The notes under the pieces: generated by a model
What the model saw: the letters and a program-made list of their open reading frames with translations, nothing else
What the model was told of the DNA's origin: nothing
Databases searched by the model: none
Assembly: GCF_031801495.1 (NCBI RefSeq)
Contig: NZ_JAOEGC010000001.1
Span: forward strand, 682,001-746,000
Length of the DNA stretch: 64,000 nt
Source: Agrobacterium tumefaciens_K
GTDB lineage: Bacteria; Pseudomonadota; Alphaproteobacteria; Rhizobiales; Rhizobiaceae
Direction: 5' to 3'
Made by a program: the position numbers and the translations under genes
Shown: in pieces, positions 1-8,250 of the stretch
How the letters are laid out: every line of letters begins with the position of its first letter
Numbering within the stretch: position 1 is the first letter of the stretch

Positions 1-2066
1 TCGACGTTGATGATGTTGCCGGTCGACTTGGCGGAGGCGTCGGAGGCCAGGAAGTAGATCGCCTCGGCGATGTCTTCAGGAAAGACGTTGAGCTTCAGCA
101 TCGAGCGCTTGCGGTAATGTTCCTCGAGGTCATCCACCTCGATCTTGGAGGAGGCTGCCCGCTGTTCACGCCATTCGCCGCTCCAGATCTTCGAGCCGCG
201 CAGAACCGCGTCCGGATTGACAGTGTTGACGCGAATGCCCGCATCCGCGCCCTCGAGAGCGAGGCATCGGGCAAGGTGAATTTCCGCTGCCTTGGCAGTG
301 CAATAGGCGGACGCGTTGGGTGAGGAGGCCAGACCGTTTTTCGATGCGACGAAAACGACGTTTCCGCCGAGGTTCTGACGCCGCAGCAGGCGGAATGCCT
401 CCCGCGAGACGAGGAAGTAACCGGTCGCCAGAATGTCGATGTTCTTGTTCCACATCGCAAGTGTGGTGTCTTCGACCGGTGCCGAGGAGGCAATGCCCGC
501 ATTCGACACAAGAATGTCGATTCCTCCGAATTCGACGCTCGCCTCCACAAAGGCGGATATCACGGCATCTTCCTTGGTCACGTCCAGCTTTACGGTGCGA
601 ACGGCGTCCGCGCTGAAGCGTTTTTCGAAATCGCCCCTGGTATTCTGCAGTGCGTCCTCGTCGATATCGGCCAGCACGACGCAGGCGCCTTCACTGGCGA
701 GGCGTTCGGCTGTCGCACGACCGATGCCGCCCGCTCCACCGGTGATGAAGGCGATGCGCCCCGCCAGGCTCTTTGGTTTCGGCATGCGCTGAAGTTTTGC
801 TTCTTCCAGCAGCCAGTATTCGATATCGAAGGCTTCCTGTTCCGGCAGTCCCTGATATTCGGAGACTGTGGATGCGCCGCGCATGACGTTGATGGCGTTG
901 ACGTAAAACTCACCGGCGATACGAGCGGTCGCCTTGTCCTTTGCAAACGACAGCATTCCGACGCCGGGGATCAGGAAAATCACCGGGTTGGGATCGCGCA
1001 TCTTCGGCGAATTGTCGTGCTTGCATGTCTCGTAATAGCGGCTGTAATCGGCTCGATAATCTTCAAGCGCCTGATCGAGGCCCGCGACAAGCGCATCGAC
1101 GTCGGGTTTTGAGGTGTCGAGATCGAGGATCAGCGGACGGATCTTGGTGCGCAGGAAGTGGTCCGGGCAGGATGTGCCGAGCGCGCCGAGAGGTTTCAGC
1201 TCCTTTGCGTTGACGAACTCCAGCACTGCATCCTGATCGTCGAAATGGCCAAGCTTTCGCTCTTCTCGACCGATGCGGCCACGAATTTCCGGCATCAGGC
1301 GCGCTGCAATGGCGCGGCGTTCTTCAACGCCAAGATTTTTCGCAACTGCGCCACCGAAGACTGTCTTGCCTTCCGTCTCTTCGGCAAACCATTCGATTGC
1401 CCTGTTGATGATGGCAAGGGTCAGCTCGTAGCACTTCTTTGCATCGTTATCCCAGGTGAACAGGCCATGGCTTTCCAGCACCACGCCCTTGGCGGTCGGA
1501 TTGGCCTTCACGAAGGCTTCGAGGTCGAGGCCAAGCTGGAAACCGGGGCGGCGCCAGGGCAACCAGCCGATTTCGTCTCCGAAAACCTGCCGGGTGAGTT
1601 CTTTTGAATTCTTCGATGCGGCGATGGCGATGATGGCATCGGGATGCATGTGGTCGACATGATCGTAGGGGACGAAGCCGTGCAGAGGCGTATCGATGGA
1701 CGCCGCGCGCGGATTGAGGTTGAACGTGCAATGTGGCAGGAAGCCGACCATGCGGTCTTCGTCTTCTACCCCTTTGTAGATGCCTTTTAGCGCTTCAAGT
1801 TTGTCGAGATAGAGCGTGGCAAAGCCATCGAGCTTGATGGTGCCGACATCGCCGCCGGAACCCTTGACCCACATGACGCGAACTTTTTCACCTGTCAGCG
1901 GATCGGTTTCCAGAACCTTGGCAGATGTGTTGCCGCCGCCGTAGTTGGTGATGCGCTTGTCCGCGCCGAGCAGGTTGGACCGATACAGCAGCTTGCCCGG
2001 TTCATCGAGCTTCGCAGCGTGGGCATCATCCCAGCGGTCTTCGAGAAGGCGGGATTTTCCCGTCAT
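1..2066 (-). CDS. rhaD: Bifunctional rhamnulose-1-phosphate aldolase / short-chain dehydrogenase (3' end cut by window edge)
   Basis: The reading frame starts at ATG 2066 behind a GGGAGGA Shine-Dalgarno site and runs off the left edge after about 688 codons; relatives are near 700 residues, so only a few C-terminal residues are missing. The N-terminal half is a class II aldolase with the zinc motif HVDHMHPDA (encoded near 1640-1665). The C-terminal half is a short-chain dehydrogenase with SNAG and the YCTAK (YxxxK) catalytic motif. The family cleaves L-rhamnulose-1-phosphate to DHAP and L-lactaldehyde and oxidises the aldehyde. It is divergent from rhaR. In rhizobia the partner rhamnose isomerase gene (rhaI) usually follows and would lie beyond position 1. 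Confidence 0.9.
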   Translation of the reverse strand, partial: MTGKSRLLEDRWDDAHAAKLDEPGKLLYRSNLLGADKRITNYGGGNTSAKVLETDPLTGEKVRVMWVKGSGGDVGTIKLDGFATLYLDKLEALKGIYKGVEDEDRMVGFLPHCTFNLNPRAASIDTPLHGFVPYDHVDHMHPDAIIAIAASKNSKELTRQVFGDEIGWLPWRRPGFQLGLDLEAFVKANPTAKGVVLESHGLFTWDNDAKKCYELTLAIINRAIEWFAEETEGKTVFGGAVAKNLGVEERRAIAARLMPEIRGRIGREERKLGHFDDQDAVLEFVNAKELKPLGALGTSCPDHFLRTKIRPLILDLDTSKPDVDALVAGLDQALEDYRADYSRYYETCKHDNSPKMRDPNPVIFLIPGVGMLSFAKDKATARIAGEFYVNAINVMRGASTVSEYQGLPEQEAFDIEYWLLEEAKLQRMPKPKSLAGRIAFITGGAGGIGRATAERLASEGACVVLADIDEDALQNTRGDFEKRFSADAVRTVKLDVTKEDAVISAFVEASVEFGGIDILVSNAGIASSAPVEDTTLAMWNKNIDILATGYFLVSREAFRLLRRQNLGGNVVFVASKNGLASSPNASAYCTAKAAEIHLARCLALEGADAGIRVNTVNPDAVLRGSKIWSGEWREQRAASSKIEVDDLEEHYRKRSMLKLNVFPEDIAEAIYFLASDASAKSTGNIINV

Positions 2067-2153
2067 GCTTTCCTCCCAGATGTCATTTCATCGCGGAACC
2101 GACCACGGCCCGCCTCCTTGGGTGTAGATATCGCGCATTCAAAATCGCAATGT

Positions 2154-2220
2154 CAATCATAAACGATCATAAAATTTCATTGTGCGACGCAGCATTGAAT
2201 AATTTGATCGTTATTGATTG
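2154..2220. promoter_or_regulatory. Inverted-repeat operator between rhaD and rhaR
   Basis: CAATCATAAACGATCA (2154-2169) and TGATCGTTATTGATTG (2205-2220) are inverted copies matching at 14 of 16 positions, separated by 35 bp. They lie in the short divergent intergenic region between rhaD and rhaR. This is the expected place for a DeoR-family repressor to control both transcription units. Assignment to RhaR is inference. Confidence 0.6.
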
Positions 2221-2264
2221 ACAACGTAAAGAGATTACGAATAATTGCGATCAGGAGGAACCCG

Positions 2265-3095
2265 ATGCACGAACGTGAACGCCACCGCATCATTTTGAGC
2301 GCCGTACAGGAAAAGCCTGTGGTGACGGTGCAGGATATTGCTGAGCTGACGGATGCGTCCGAAGCCACGATCCGTAGGGATATCGCGTCGTTACATGTTC
2401 AGGGAAAGTTGCGGCGTGTGCGCGGCGGAGCGGAGGCGGTGCACCCGCCACAGCTCGGCAATCTCGCTGCGCGACCGTTTCGCGTTTCCGAATCGGTCAA
2501 TATCGACAAAAAACGCGCAATTGCGCGCAAGGCAGTGGATCTTTGTGAAGATGGCGATGCGATCATTCTGAACGGTGGCACCACGACGTTCCAGATGGTG
2601 CACTATATGGCGGCTCGCCGCTTGCAGGTGATGACCAATTCCTTCGCCATCGCCGAGCATCTGGTCAAGCATTCCAAATGCAGCGTCAGTGTGCCGGGTG
2701 GTGCGATCTATCGCGACCAGAGCCTCATCCTGTCGCCATTCGAAAACGATGCGATCCGTAATTTCTACGCCCGCCGCATTTTTCTTGGCGCTCAAGGCGT
2801 GGGCGCGCTCGGCATCATGGAGTCGGACGCGCTGGTCATCCAGAGCGAGCAGAAACTGATGCGGCAGGCCGAGGAGCTGATCGTGATGGTCGACTCATCG
2901 AAGTTCCGCAAGCGCTCGAGCCTGATCCTCTGCCCGCTGGAAAACGTCACCACCATCATCACCGATGACGGGATTTCGGACGAGGCCGCGCGCATGGTGG
3001 AAGATGCAGGCGTCGAATTGCTGATAGCCGGATCGGTGCAGGGTGCTGAAGCACCGCCGTCACCGGACGAGGAGAATTCCGCTTCGGTTGCATGA
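2265..3095 (+). CDS. rhaR: DeoR-family transcriptional regulator of rhamnose catabolism
   Basis: The protein is 276 aa. The start is ATG 2265, chosen because AGGAGG lies at 2253-2258; an upstream ATG at 2214 lacks such a site. The N-terminus is a DeoR winged helix (residues 5-60, TDASEATIRRDIASL recognition region). The rest is a DeoR sugar-phosphate sensor domain with NGGTTT and the D(S)SKF signature near the C-terminus. It is divergent from rhaD and precedes the rhaSTPQUK genes, as in Rhizobium leguminosarum, where RhaR is the negative regulator. It probably binds the inverted repeat at 2154-2220. Confidence 0.88.
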   Translation: MHERERHRIILSAVQEKPVVTVQDIAELTDASEATIRRDIASLHVQGKLRRVRGGAEAVHPPQLGNLAARPFRVSESVNIDKKRAIARKAVDLCEDGDAIILNGGTTTFQMVHYMAARRLQVMTNSFAIAEHLVKHSKCSVSVPGGAIYRDQSLILSPFENDAIRNFYARRIFLGAQGVGALGIMESDALVIQSEQKLMRQAEELIVMVDSSKFRKRSSLILCPLENVTTIITDDGISDEAARMVEDAGVELLIAGSVQGAEAPPSPDEENSASVA

Positions 3096-3141
3096 GGAGT
3101 GCCGGGCGGAGAGGAAAGTTTCAAACGGGAGGAAAAGGGAA

Positions 3142-4152
3142 ATGAAACTTACACGCAGAAAACTGGGTCGCGCTCTGGCATTGGGCGTTGCGCTCGGGAC
3201 CTTGGGGCTGGGGAGTGTCGCCCAGGCGGCCGACATTAAGATCGCACTTGTCGTCAAGTCGCTCGGCAACGGCTTCTTCGAGGCCGCCAACAAGGGCGCG
3301 CAGGAAGCTGCCAAGGAACTGGGCGGCGTCGAAATCATCTATACCGGCCCGACCAGCACAACGGCGGAAGGTCAGATTGAAGTCATCAACTCGCTGATCG
3401 CACAGGGCGTCGATGCGATTGCCATCTCCGCCAACGATCCGGACGCCGTCGTTCCTGCTCTGAAAAAAGCGGCGCAGCGCGGCATCAAGGTCATCTCCTG
3501 GGATTCGGGCGTCGCACCGGAAGGCCGTATCCTTCAGCTGAACCCGTCCTCCAACGCGCTGATCGGCAAGATGTGCCTGCAACTGGCAGCATCGCATCTG
3601 GAAGGCGGCAAGGGTGATTTCGCCATCCTGTCTGCGACCACCACCTCGACGAACCAGAATATCTGGATCGACGAGATGAAGAAACAGATCAAGGATTTTC
3701 CCGGCCTCAATCTCGTGACCACGGTTTACGGTGATGACCTCGCCGACAAGAGCTATCGCGAAGCCCAGGGGCTTCTCACCTCTCAGCCGAATGTGAAGGT
3801 CATTGTTGCGCCGACGACCGTTGGTGTTCTGGCAGCGTCTCAGGCCGTGAAGGATGCGGGCAAGATCGGTCAGGTTTACGTGACCGGCCTCGGTCTTCCA
3901 TCGGAAATGGCCGGTGCCATCAAGTCCGGTGCGACGAAGGAATTCGCCATCTGGAACCCGATTGACCTCGGCTATTCCGCGACCCAGATCGCCTATCGTC
4001 TGGTGAAGGGTGACGCTGACGGCAAGCCCGGCTCGGAAATCGAAGCTGGTCGCATGGGCAAGATCAAGGTGGGTGAAAACAGCGAGGCCGCGATGGCTGA
4101 TCCGTTCGTTTACGACGCCAAGAATATCGACCAGTTCTCGAAGATTTTCTGA
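3142..4152 (+). CDS. rhaS: Rhamnose ABC transporter substrate-binding protein
   Basis: The protein is 336 aa. The start at 3142 follows GGGAGGAAAAGGG and is immediately followed by a signal peptide with a twin-arginine-like start (TRRKLGR), a hydrophobic core and an AQA cleavage region near residue 29. The mature part is a type I periplasmic binding fold (ribose/RbsB family) with ISANDPDAVVPALKKA and WDSGV motifs. It captures rhamnose in the periplasm for RhaT/RhaP/RhaQ. It is the first transporter gene after rhaR, and a palindromic element follows it before rhaT. Confidence 0.9.
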   Translation: MKLTRRKLGRALALGVALGTLGLGSVAQAADIKIALVVKSLGNGFFEAANKGAQEAAKELGGVEIIYTGPTSTTAEGQIEVINSLIAQGVDAIAISANDPDAVVPALKKAAQRGIKVISWDSGVAPEGRILQLNPSSNALIGKMCLQLAASHLEGGKGDFAILSATTTSTNQNIWIDEMKKQIKDFPGLNLVTTVYGDDLADKSYREAQGLLTSQPNVKVIVAPTTVGVLAASQAVKDAGKIGQVYVTGLGLPSEMAGAIKSGATKEFAIWNPIDLGYSATQIAYRLVKGDADGKPGSEIEAGRMGKIKVGENSEAAMADPFVYDAKNIDQFSKIF

Positions 4153-4222
4153 TTACGAAAAGCATGACCCGGCGATCTCTCTTCTGAGAATGGGTCGCCG
4201 GGAACTCTAAATCCTCCACATA

Positions 4223-4306
4223 CTCGGCGTCATCCTCGGGCGTGACCCGAGGGTCCGCGACGCACGGCGGATGGATCCTCGGCTCAGGCCCGAAGATGGT
4301 GCCGAG
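4223..4306. repeat. REP/RIME-like intergenic palindrome between rhaS and rhaT
   Basis: Outer arms CTCGGCGTCATCCTCGGGC (4223-4241) and GCCCGAAGATGGTGCCGAG (4288-4306) pair with three mismatches. The internal segments (CGTGACCCGAGG, ATGGATCCTCGGCTCAG) resemble the dispersed palindromes of Rhizobiaceae intergenic regions known as RIMEs. It lies between the binding-protein gene and the ATPase gene, where such folds can protect the 5' mRNA segment. Family membership is from memory, not from a search. Confidence 0.55.
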
Positions 4307-4352
4307 CGTGTGTTCTGGTTCTTGCCCGATTGCGGGCTCCGGGTTTTCAGTG

Positions 4353-5903
4353 ATGACAATGGCAGCAGAAAAAACGACCGACGCGGTTACGCCTCATGCA
4401 CCGGCATTGGAGCACTCGGCTCCCATCCTGGAAATGCGCGGCATCAGCCAGGTTTTTCCGGGTGTGAAGGCGCTCGATGGCGTGAATGTCGCCCTCTATC
4501 CGGGTACGGTCACGGCGCTTATCGGTGAAAACGGCGCGGGGAAATCGACCCTCGTCAAAATCCTCACCGGCATCTATCGGCCGAACGAAGGCGAAATCCT
4601 TCTGGATGGAAAACCGGTTCATTTTCACAGCGCGCAGGATGCCATCAATGCGGGCGTGACGGCCATCCATCAGGAAACCGTGCTGTTCGATGAACTGTCG
4701 GTCGGCGAAAACATCTTCCTCGGTCATGCGCCAAAGGGACATTTCGGGCTGATCGACTGGAAGACAATCAACGAGAAGTCTCGCACTTTGCTGGAGCGGC
4801 TGGAAAGCCGGATCGACCCGGCGATCCGCCTGAAAGACCTCTCCATTGCGCAGCGGCATCTGGTGGCGATTGCGCGCGCGCTGTCGGTGGAAGCGCGCAT
4901 CGTTATCATGGATGAACCGACGGCAGCCCTTTCCCGCAAGGAAATCGATGATCTTTTCCGTATCGTCCAGAACCTGAAGCGTCAGGGAAAGGCAATACTG
5001 TTCATCAGTCACAAGTTCGATGAAGTCTATGAAATCGCTGAAAATTACGCTGTTTTCCGGGATGGAAGAATGGTCGGTTCAGGTGCGCTTGCAGATGCGC
5101 CGCAGGACGAAATCGTCCGCCTGATGGTGGGCCGCGATGTCAAGGACGCGTTCCCGAAACAAGCGGTCAATATCGGCGGCACCGTGCTGTCACTGCAAAA
5201 CTATTGTCACGATACCGAGTTCCGCGACATTTCCTTTGAACTGCGCAAGGGCGAAATCCTCGGGCTCTACGGATTGATCGGCGCCGGTCGCTCCGAACTG
5301 TGCCAGTCGTTGTTTGGCATTACCCGCCCTGCTTCGGGTTCCCTCAAGCTCGACGGGCAGCCGCTCTCCATCCGCTCGCCGGAAGATGCGATCCGGGCAG
5401 GTATCGTTTACGTGCCGGAAGAGCGCGGACGGCACGGGCTGGCGCTGGAAATGCCGATCTACCAGAACATGTCTCTGCCTTCGCTGGGCCGGACGTCGCG
5501 AAAGGGGTTTCTGGCTGCCGCCAACGAGTTCGCGCTGGCGCGCAAATATGCCTCGCGGCTGGATCTGCGAGCAGCCGCGCTCTCGGTGCCGGTAGGCACG
5601 CTTTCGGGCGGGAACCAGCAGAAGGTCGTCATCGGCAAATGGCTGGCGACCCAACCGAAGGTCATCATTCTCGATGAGCCGACCAAGGGCATCGATATTG
5701 GTTCCAAGGCTGCCGTGCACGGCTTTATCAGCGAACTTGCGGCGGAAGGGCTTTCGATCATCATGATTTCATCCGAACTGCCGGAAATACTTGGCATGTC
5801 CGACCGTGCCATCGTCATGCGCGAAGGGCTGATGGCGGGCGTCTTCGACCGCGCCGAATTCTCTCCGGAAAAGCTAGTGCGCGCCGCCACGGGCAATGCG
5901 TGA
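4353..5903 (+). CDS. rhaT: Rhamnose ABC transporter, duplicated ATP-binding protein
   Basis: From ATG 4353 the protein is 516 aa, the usual length for RbsA-type tandem ATPases; ATG 4359 is an equally possible start, and neither has a strong Shine-Dalgarno site. The first domain has Walker A GENGAGKST, an LSIAQR signature and Walker B VIMDEP. The second has the reduced GAGRSE Walker A normal for this family, an LSGGNQQK signature and VIILDEP. It powers rhamnose import through RhaP and RhaQ. Its 3' end overlaps the potential GTG start of rhaP. Confidence 0.9.
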   Translation: MTMAAEKTTDAVTPHAPALEHSAPILEMRGISQVFPGVKALDGVNVALYPGTVTALIGENGAGKSTLVKILTGIYRPNEGEILLDGKPVHFHSAQDAINAGVTAIHQETVLFDELSVGENIFLGHAPKGHFGLIDWKTINEKSRTLLERLESRIDPAIRLKDLSIAQRHLVAIARALSVEARIVIMDEPTAALSRKEIDDLFRIVQNLKRQGKAILFISHKFDEVYEIAENYAVFRDGRMVGSGALADAPQDEIVRLMVGRDVKDAFPKQAVNIGGTVLSLQNYCHDTEFRDISFELRKGEILGLYGLIGAGRSELCQSLFGITRPASGSLKLDGQPLSIRSPEDAIRAGIVYVPEERGRHGLALEMPIYQNMSLPSLGRTSRKGFLAAANEFALARKYASRLDLRAAALSVPVGTLSGGNQQKVVIGKWLATQPKVIILDEPTKGIDIGSKAAVHGFISELAAEGLSIIMISSELPEILGMSDRAIVMREGLMAGVFDRAEFSPEKLVRAATGNA

Positions 5904-5914
5904 GGAAGAAGGCC

Positions 5915-6916
5915 ATGCAACGTTTTCTGAAAAATCGCGAACTGCTGTTGGCAGGTATCATCATCCTGATGATCGCCGGGTTCTCGCTGCGGGCGCCGGG
6001 GTTCGAGCGTCCTGCCAATCTGGTCAACATCTTCAATGACACGTCTATCCTCATTATTCTGGCGCTTGGCCAGATGGCGGTCATCCTGACGAAGTCCATC
6101 GATCTTTCGGTCGCGGCCAACCTCGCTTTCACAGGCATGGCCGTGGCGATGACCAACGCCGCCTTTCCGGGTGTCCCATTGCCGCTTCTTGTGGCGATGG
6201 CCGTTGGCATCGGTGCTGTTCTCGGCTCGATCAACGGTGTTCTCGTCTGGTGGCTGCGCATTCCGCCGATTGTCGTTACGCTCGGGACACTTACCATCTA
6301 TCGCGGCATGGCGTTCGTGCTTTCCGGTGGTGGCTGGGTCAATGCGCACCAGATGTCACCAACGTTCCTGAATGTACCGCGCACACCGATCTTAGGTCTG
6401 CCGGTTCTCTCGTGGGTAGCAATCCTCATCATTGCGGGCGCATGGCTGGTATTGACGCGCACATCCTTCGGTCGGTCGGCCTATGCCTCCGGTGGCAACC
6501 CCGGTGCTGCGGTTTATGCGGGGATTGATGTCGGTCGTACGCGATTCCTGGCCTTTGTCCTGTCGGGCGCGCTCGCCGGTCTTGCCAGCTACCTCTGGGT
6601 TTCACGTTATGCCGTGGCGTACGTGGATATCGCCGCCGGTCTGGAGCTCGACAGTGTTGCGGCGAATGTGATCGGCGGCATTTCGATTGCGGGTGGCATA
6701 GGCACGGCGGCAGGTGCGGTGCTGGGTGCGCTTTTCCTTGGTGTCATCAAGAATGCGCTGCCCGTCATCGGCATCTCACCTTTTGCACAGATGGCGATCT
6801 CGGGCGTTGTCATCATTCTGGCTGTTGTTTTCAACGCCCGCGCCGAGGCGAAGAAAGGCCGCATCATCCTGCGGGACAGGGCTGCGGCAGATAATGGGAA
6901 GGAGGCTGCGGCATGA
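5915..6916 (+). CDS. rhaP: Rhamnose ABC transporter permease
   Basis: The protein is 333 aa from ATG 5915, which has GAGGAAG about six bases upstream; a GTG at 5900 overlapping the rhaT stop would add five residues. It is a BPD_transp_2 (RbsC-like) inner-membrane permease with eight to ten hydrophobic segments and the GALAGLASYLW and NVIGGISIAGG loops typical of the family. It pairs with RhaQ, which follows with an ATGA overlap, so the two are translationally coupled. Confidence 0.88.
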   Translation: MQRFLKNRELLLAGIIILMIAGFSLRAPGFERPANLVNIFNDTSILIILALGQMAVILTKSIDLSVAANLAFTGMAVAMTNAAFPGVPLPLLVAMAVGIGAVLGSINGVLVWWLRIPPIVVTLGTLTIYRGMAFVLSGGGWVNAHQMSPTFLNVPRTPILGLPVLSWVAILIIAGAWLVLTRTSFGRSAYASGGNPGAAVYAGIDVGRTRFLAFVLSGALAGLASYLWVSRYAVAYVDIAAGLELDSVAANVIGGISIAGGIGTAAGAVLGALFLGVIKNALPVIGISPFAQMAISGVVIILAVVFNARAEAKKGRIILRDRAAADNGKEAAA

Positions 6917-7923
6917 CCATGACCACGCCGGAAACATCGCCGACGACGCGTGTCATTCCAGACAAGCTCGGCACGCCTTTCAAACGCGTCATGGCAAGCT
7001 GGGAAGTGCTGCTGCTTGGCGTCGCGATTTTGATCTTCACCGCCAATTCCTTTGCATCGCCCTATTTCCTCGATGCGTGGAACCTCTCCGACGCCACCTT
7101 CAATTTTACCGAAAAGGCTTTGATCGCCTTTGCCATGGCACTGCTGGTCATCGCGGGCGAAATCGATCTTTCTGTCGCCGCCATCATCGCGCTGGCATCG
7201 ACAGCAATGGGGTATGCGGTGCAGATGGGGGTGGGAACGCCGGGGCTGGTCGCAATCGGTATCGGTGTCGGACTTGCCTGTGGCGCGTTCAACGGTTTTC
7301 TGGTCGCAGGGCTGAAGCTGCCATCCATCGTCGTCACCATCGGCACCATGAGCCTGTTTCGCGGCATTTCCTATATGGTGTTGGGCGATCAGGCATTTGG
7401 AAAATATCCCGCCGACTTTGCCTATTTCGGTCAGGGTTACGTTTTATGGGTTTTCTCTTTCGAGTTCCTCCTGTTCGTGGTCATGGCCGTGATCTTCGCG
7501 ATCCTGCTGCATGCCACGAATTTCGGCCGACAGGTCTATGTCATCGGCAATAACCCGTTTGCCGCACGCTTCTCCGGCATCCCCGTGGAAAGGGTGAAGT
7601 TCATCCTGTTTCTGCTGACAGGCGTGATGAGCGGCATTGCCGCCGTCTGCCTCACCTCGCGGCTTAGTTCCACCCGCCCTTCGATTGCACAAGGGTGGGA
7701 ACTGGAGGTGGTGACGATGGTGGTTCTCGGCGGTGTGTCCATTCTGGGTGGCTCCGGCACCATTGGCGGCGTGGTGATCGCGGCTTTCGTCATGGGGTTG
7801 GTGACCTTCGGGCTTGGCCTTCTGAACGTGCCGGGCATCGTCATGTCGATCTTTGTCGGCCTGCTTCTGATCATCACCATTGCCATCCCCATCGTCGTAC
7901 GTCGTCTGCGGGCCATGAGGTAA
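6913..7923 (+). CDS. rhaQ: Rhamnose ABC transporter permease
   Basis: This 336-aa BPD_transp_2 family permease begins in an ATGA overlap with the stop of rhaP. It has a soluble N-terminal stretch of about 30 residues and then multiple membrane segments. The conserved VTMVVLGGVSILGGSGT loop, which contacts the ATPase in this family, is present. It forms the second half of the rhamnose channel. Confidence 0.88.
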   Translation: MTMTTPETSPTTRVIPDKLGTPFKRVMASWEVLLLGVAILIFTANSFASPYFLDAWNLSDATFNFTEKALIAFAMALLVIAGEIDLSVAAIIALASTAMGYAVQMGVGTPGLVAIGIGVGLACGAFNGFLVAGLKLPSIVVTIGTMSLFRGISYMVLGDQAFGKYPADFAYFGQGYVLWVFSFEFLLFVVMAVIFAILLHATNFGRQVYVIGNNPFAARFSGIPVERVKFILFLLTGVMSGIAAVCLTSRLSSTRPSIAQGWELEVVTMVVLGGVSILGGSGTIGGVVIAAFVMGLVTFGLGLLNVPGIVMSIFVGLLLIITIAIPIVVRRLRAMR

Positions 7924-7926
7924 ACC

Positions 7927-8250
7927 GTGCCGGAACTTGAAAAACACGCCTTCAAGATGAAACTCTTTCCCGGCATGCAAGCCGAATACAGGAAGCGTCA
8001 TGATGAAATCTGGCCGGAACTGGTAACGCTGCTTCGGCAGGCAGGCGTCAGCGATTATTCCATCCATCTGGATCCGGAAACGAACATCCTTTTTGGTGTG
8101 CTAACTCGCCCGAAAGATCATGGCATGGCGTCGCTGCCCGACCATCCGGTGATGAAAAAATGGTGGGCGCATATGGCCGATATCATGGACAGCAACCCGG
8201 ATAACTCGCCAGTCGCGACCGATCTCGTCACGGTGTTCCATCTGCCATGA
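7927..8250 (+). CDS. rhaU: L-rhamnose mutarotase
   Basis: This 107-aa protein has a GTG start at 7927, three bases after the rhaQ stop. It matches the rhamnose mutarotase family in size (about 104 aa) and motifs: RHDEIWPEL near residue 23 (catalytic His), YSIHLD, and the tryptophan pair in KKWWAHM. It interconverts alpha and beta anomers of L-rhamnose. In R. leguminosarum RhaU is needed for efficient rhamnose use. Its stop overlaps the rhaK start (ATGA). Confidence 0.9.
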   Translation: MPELEKHAFKMKLFPGMQAEYRKRHDEIWPELVTLLRQAGVSDYSIHLDPETNILFGVLTRPKDHGMASLPDHPVMKKWWAHMADIMDSNPDNSPVATDLVTVFHLP

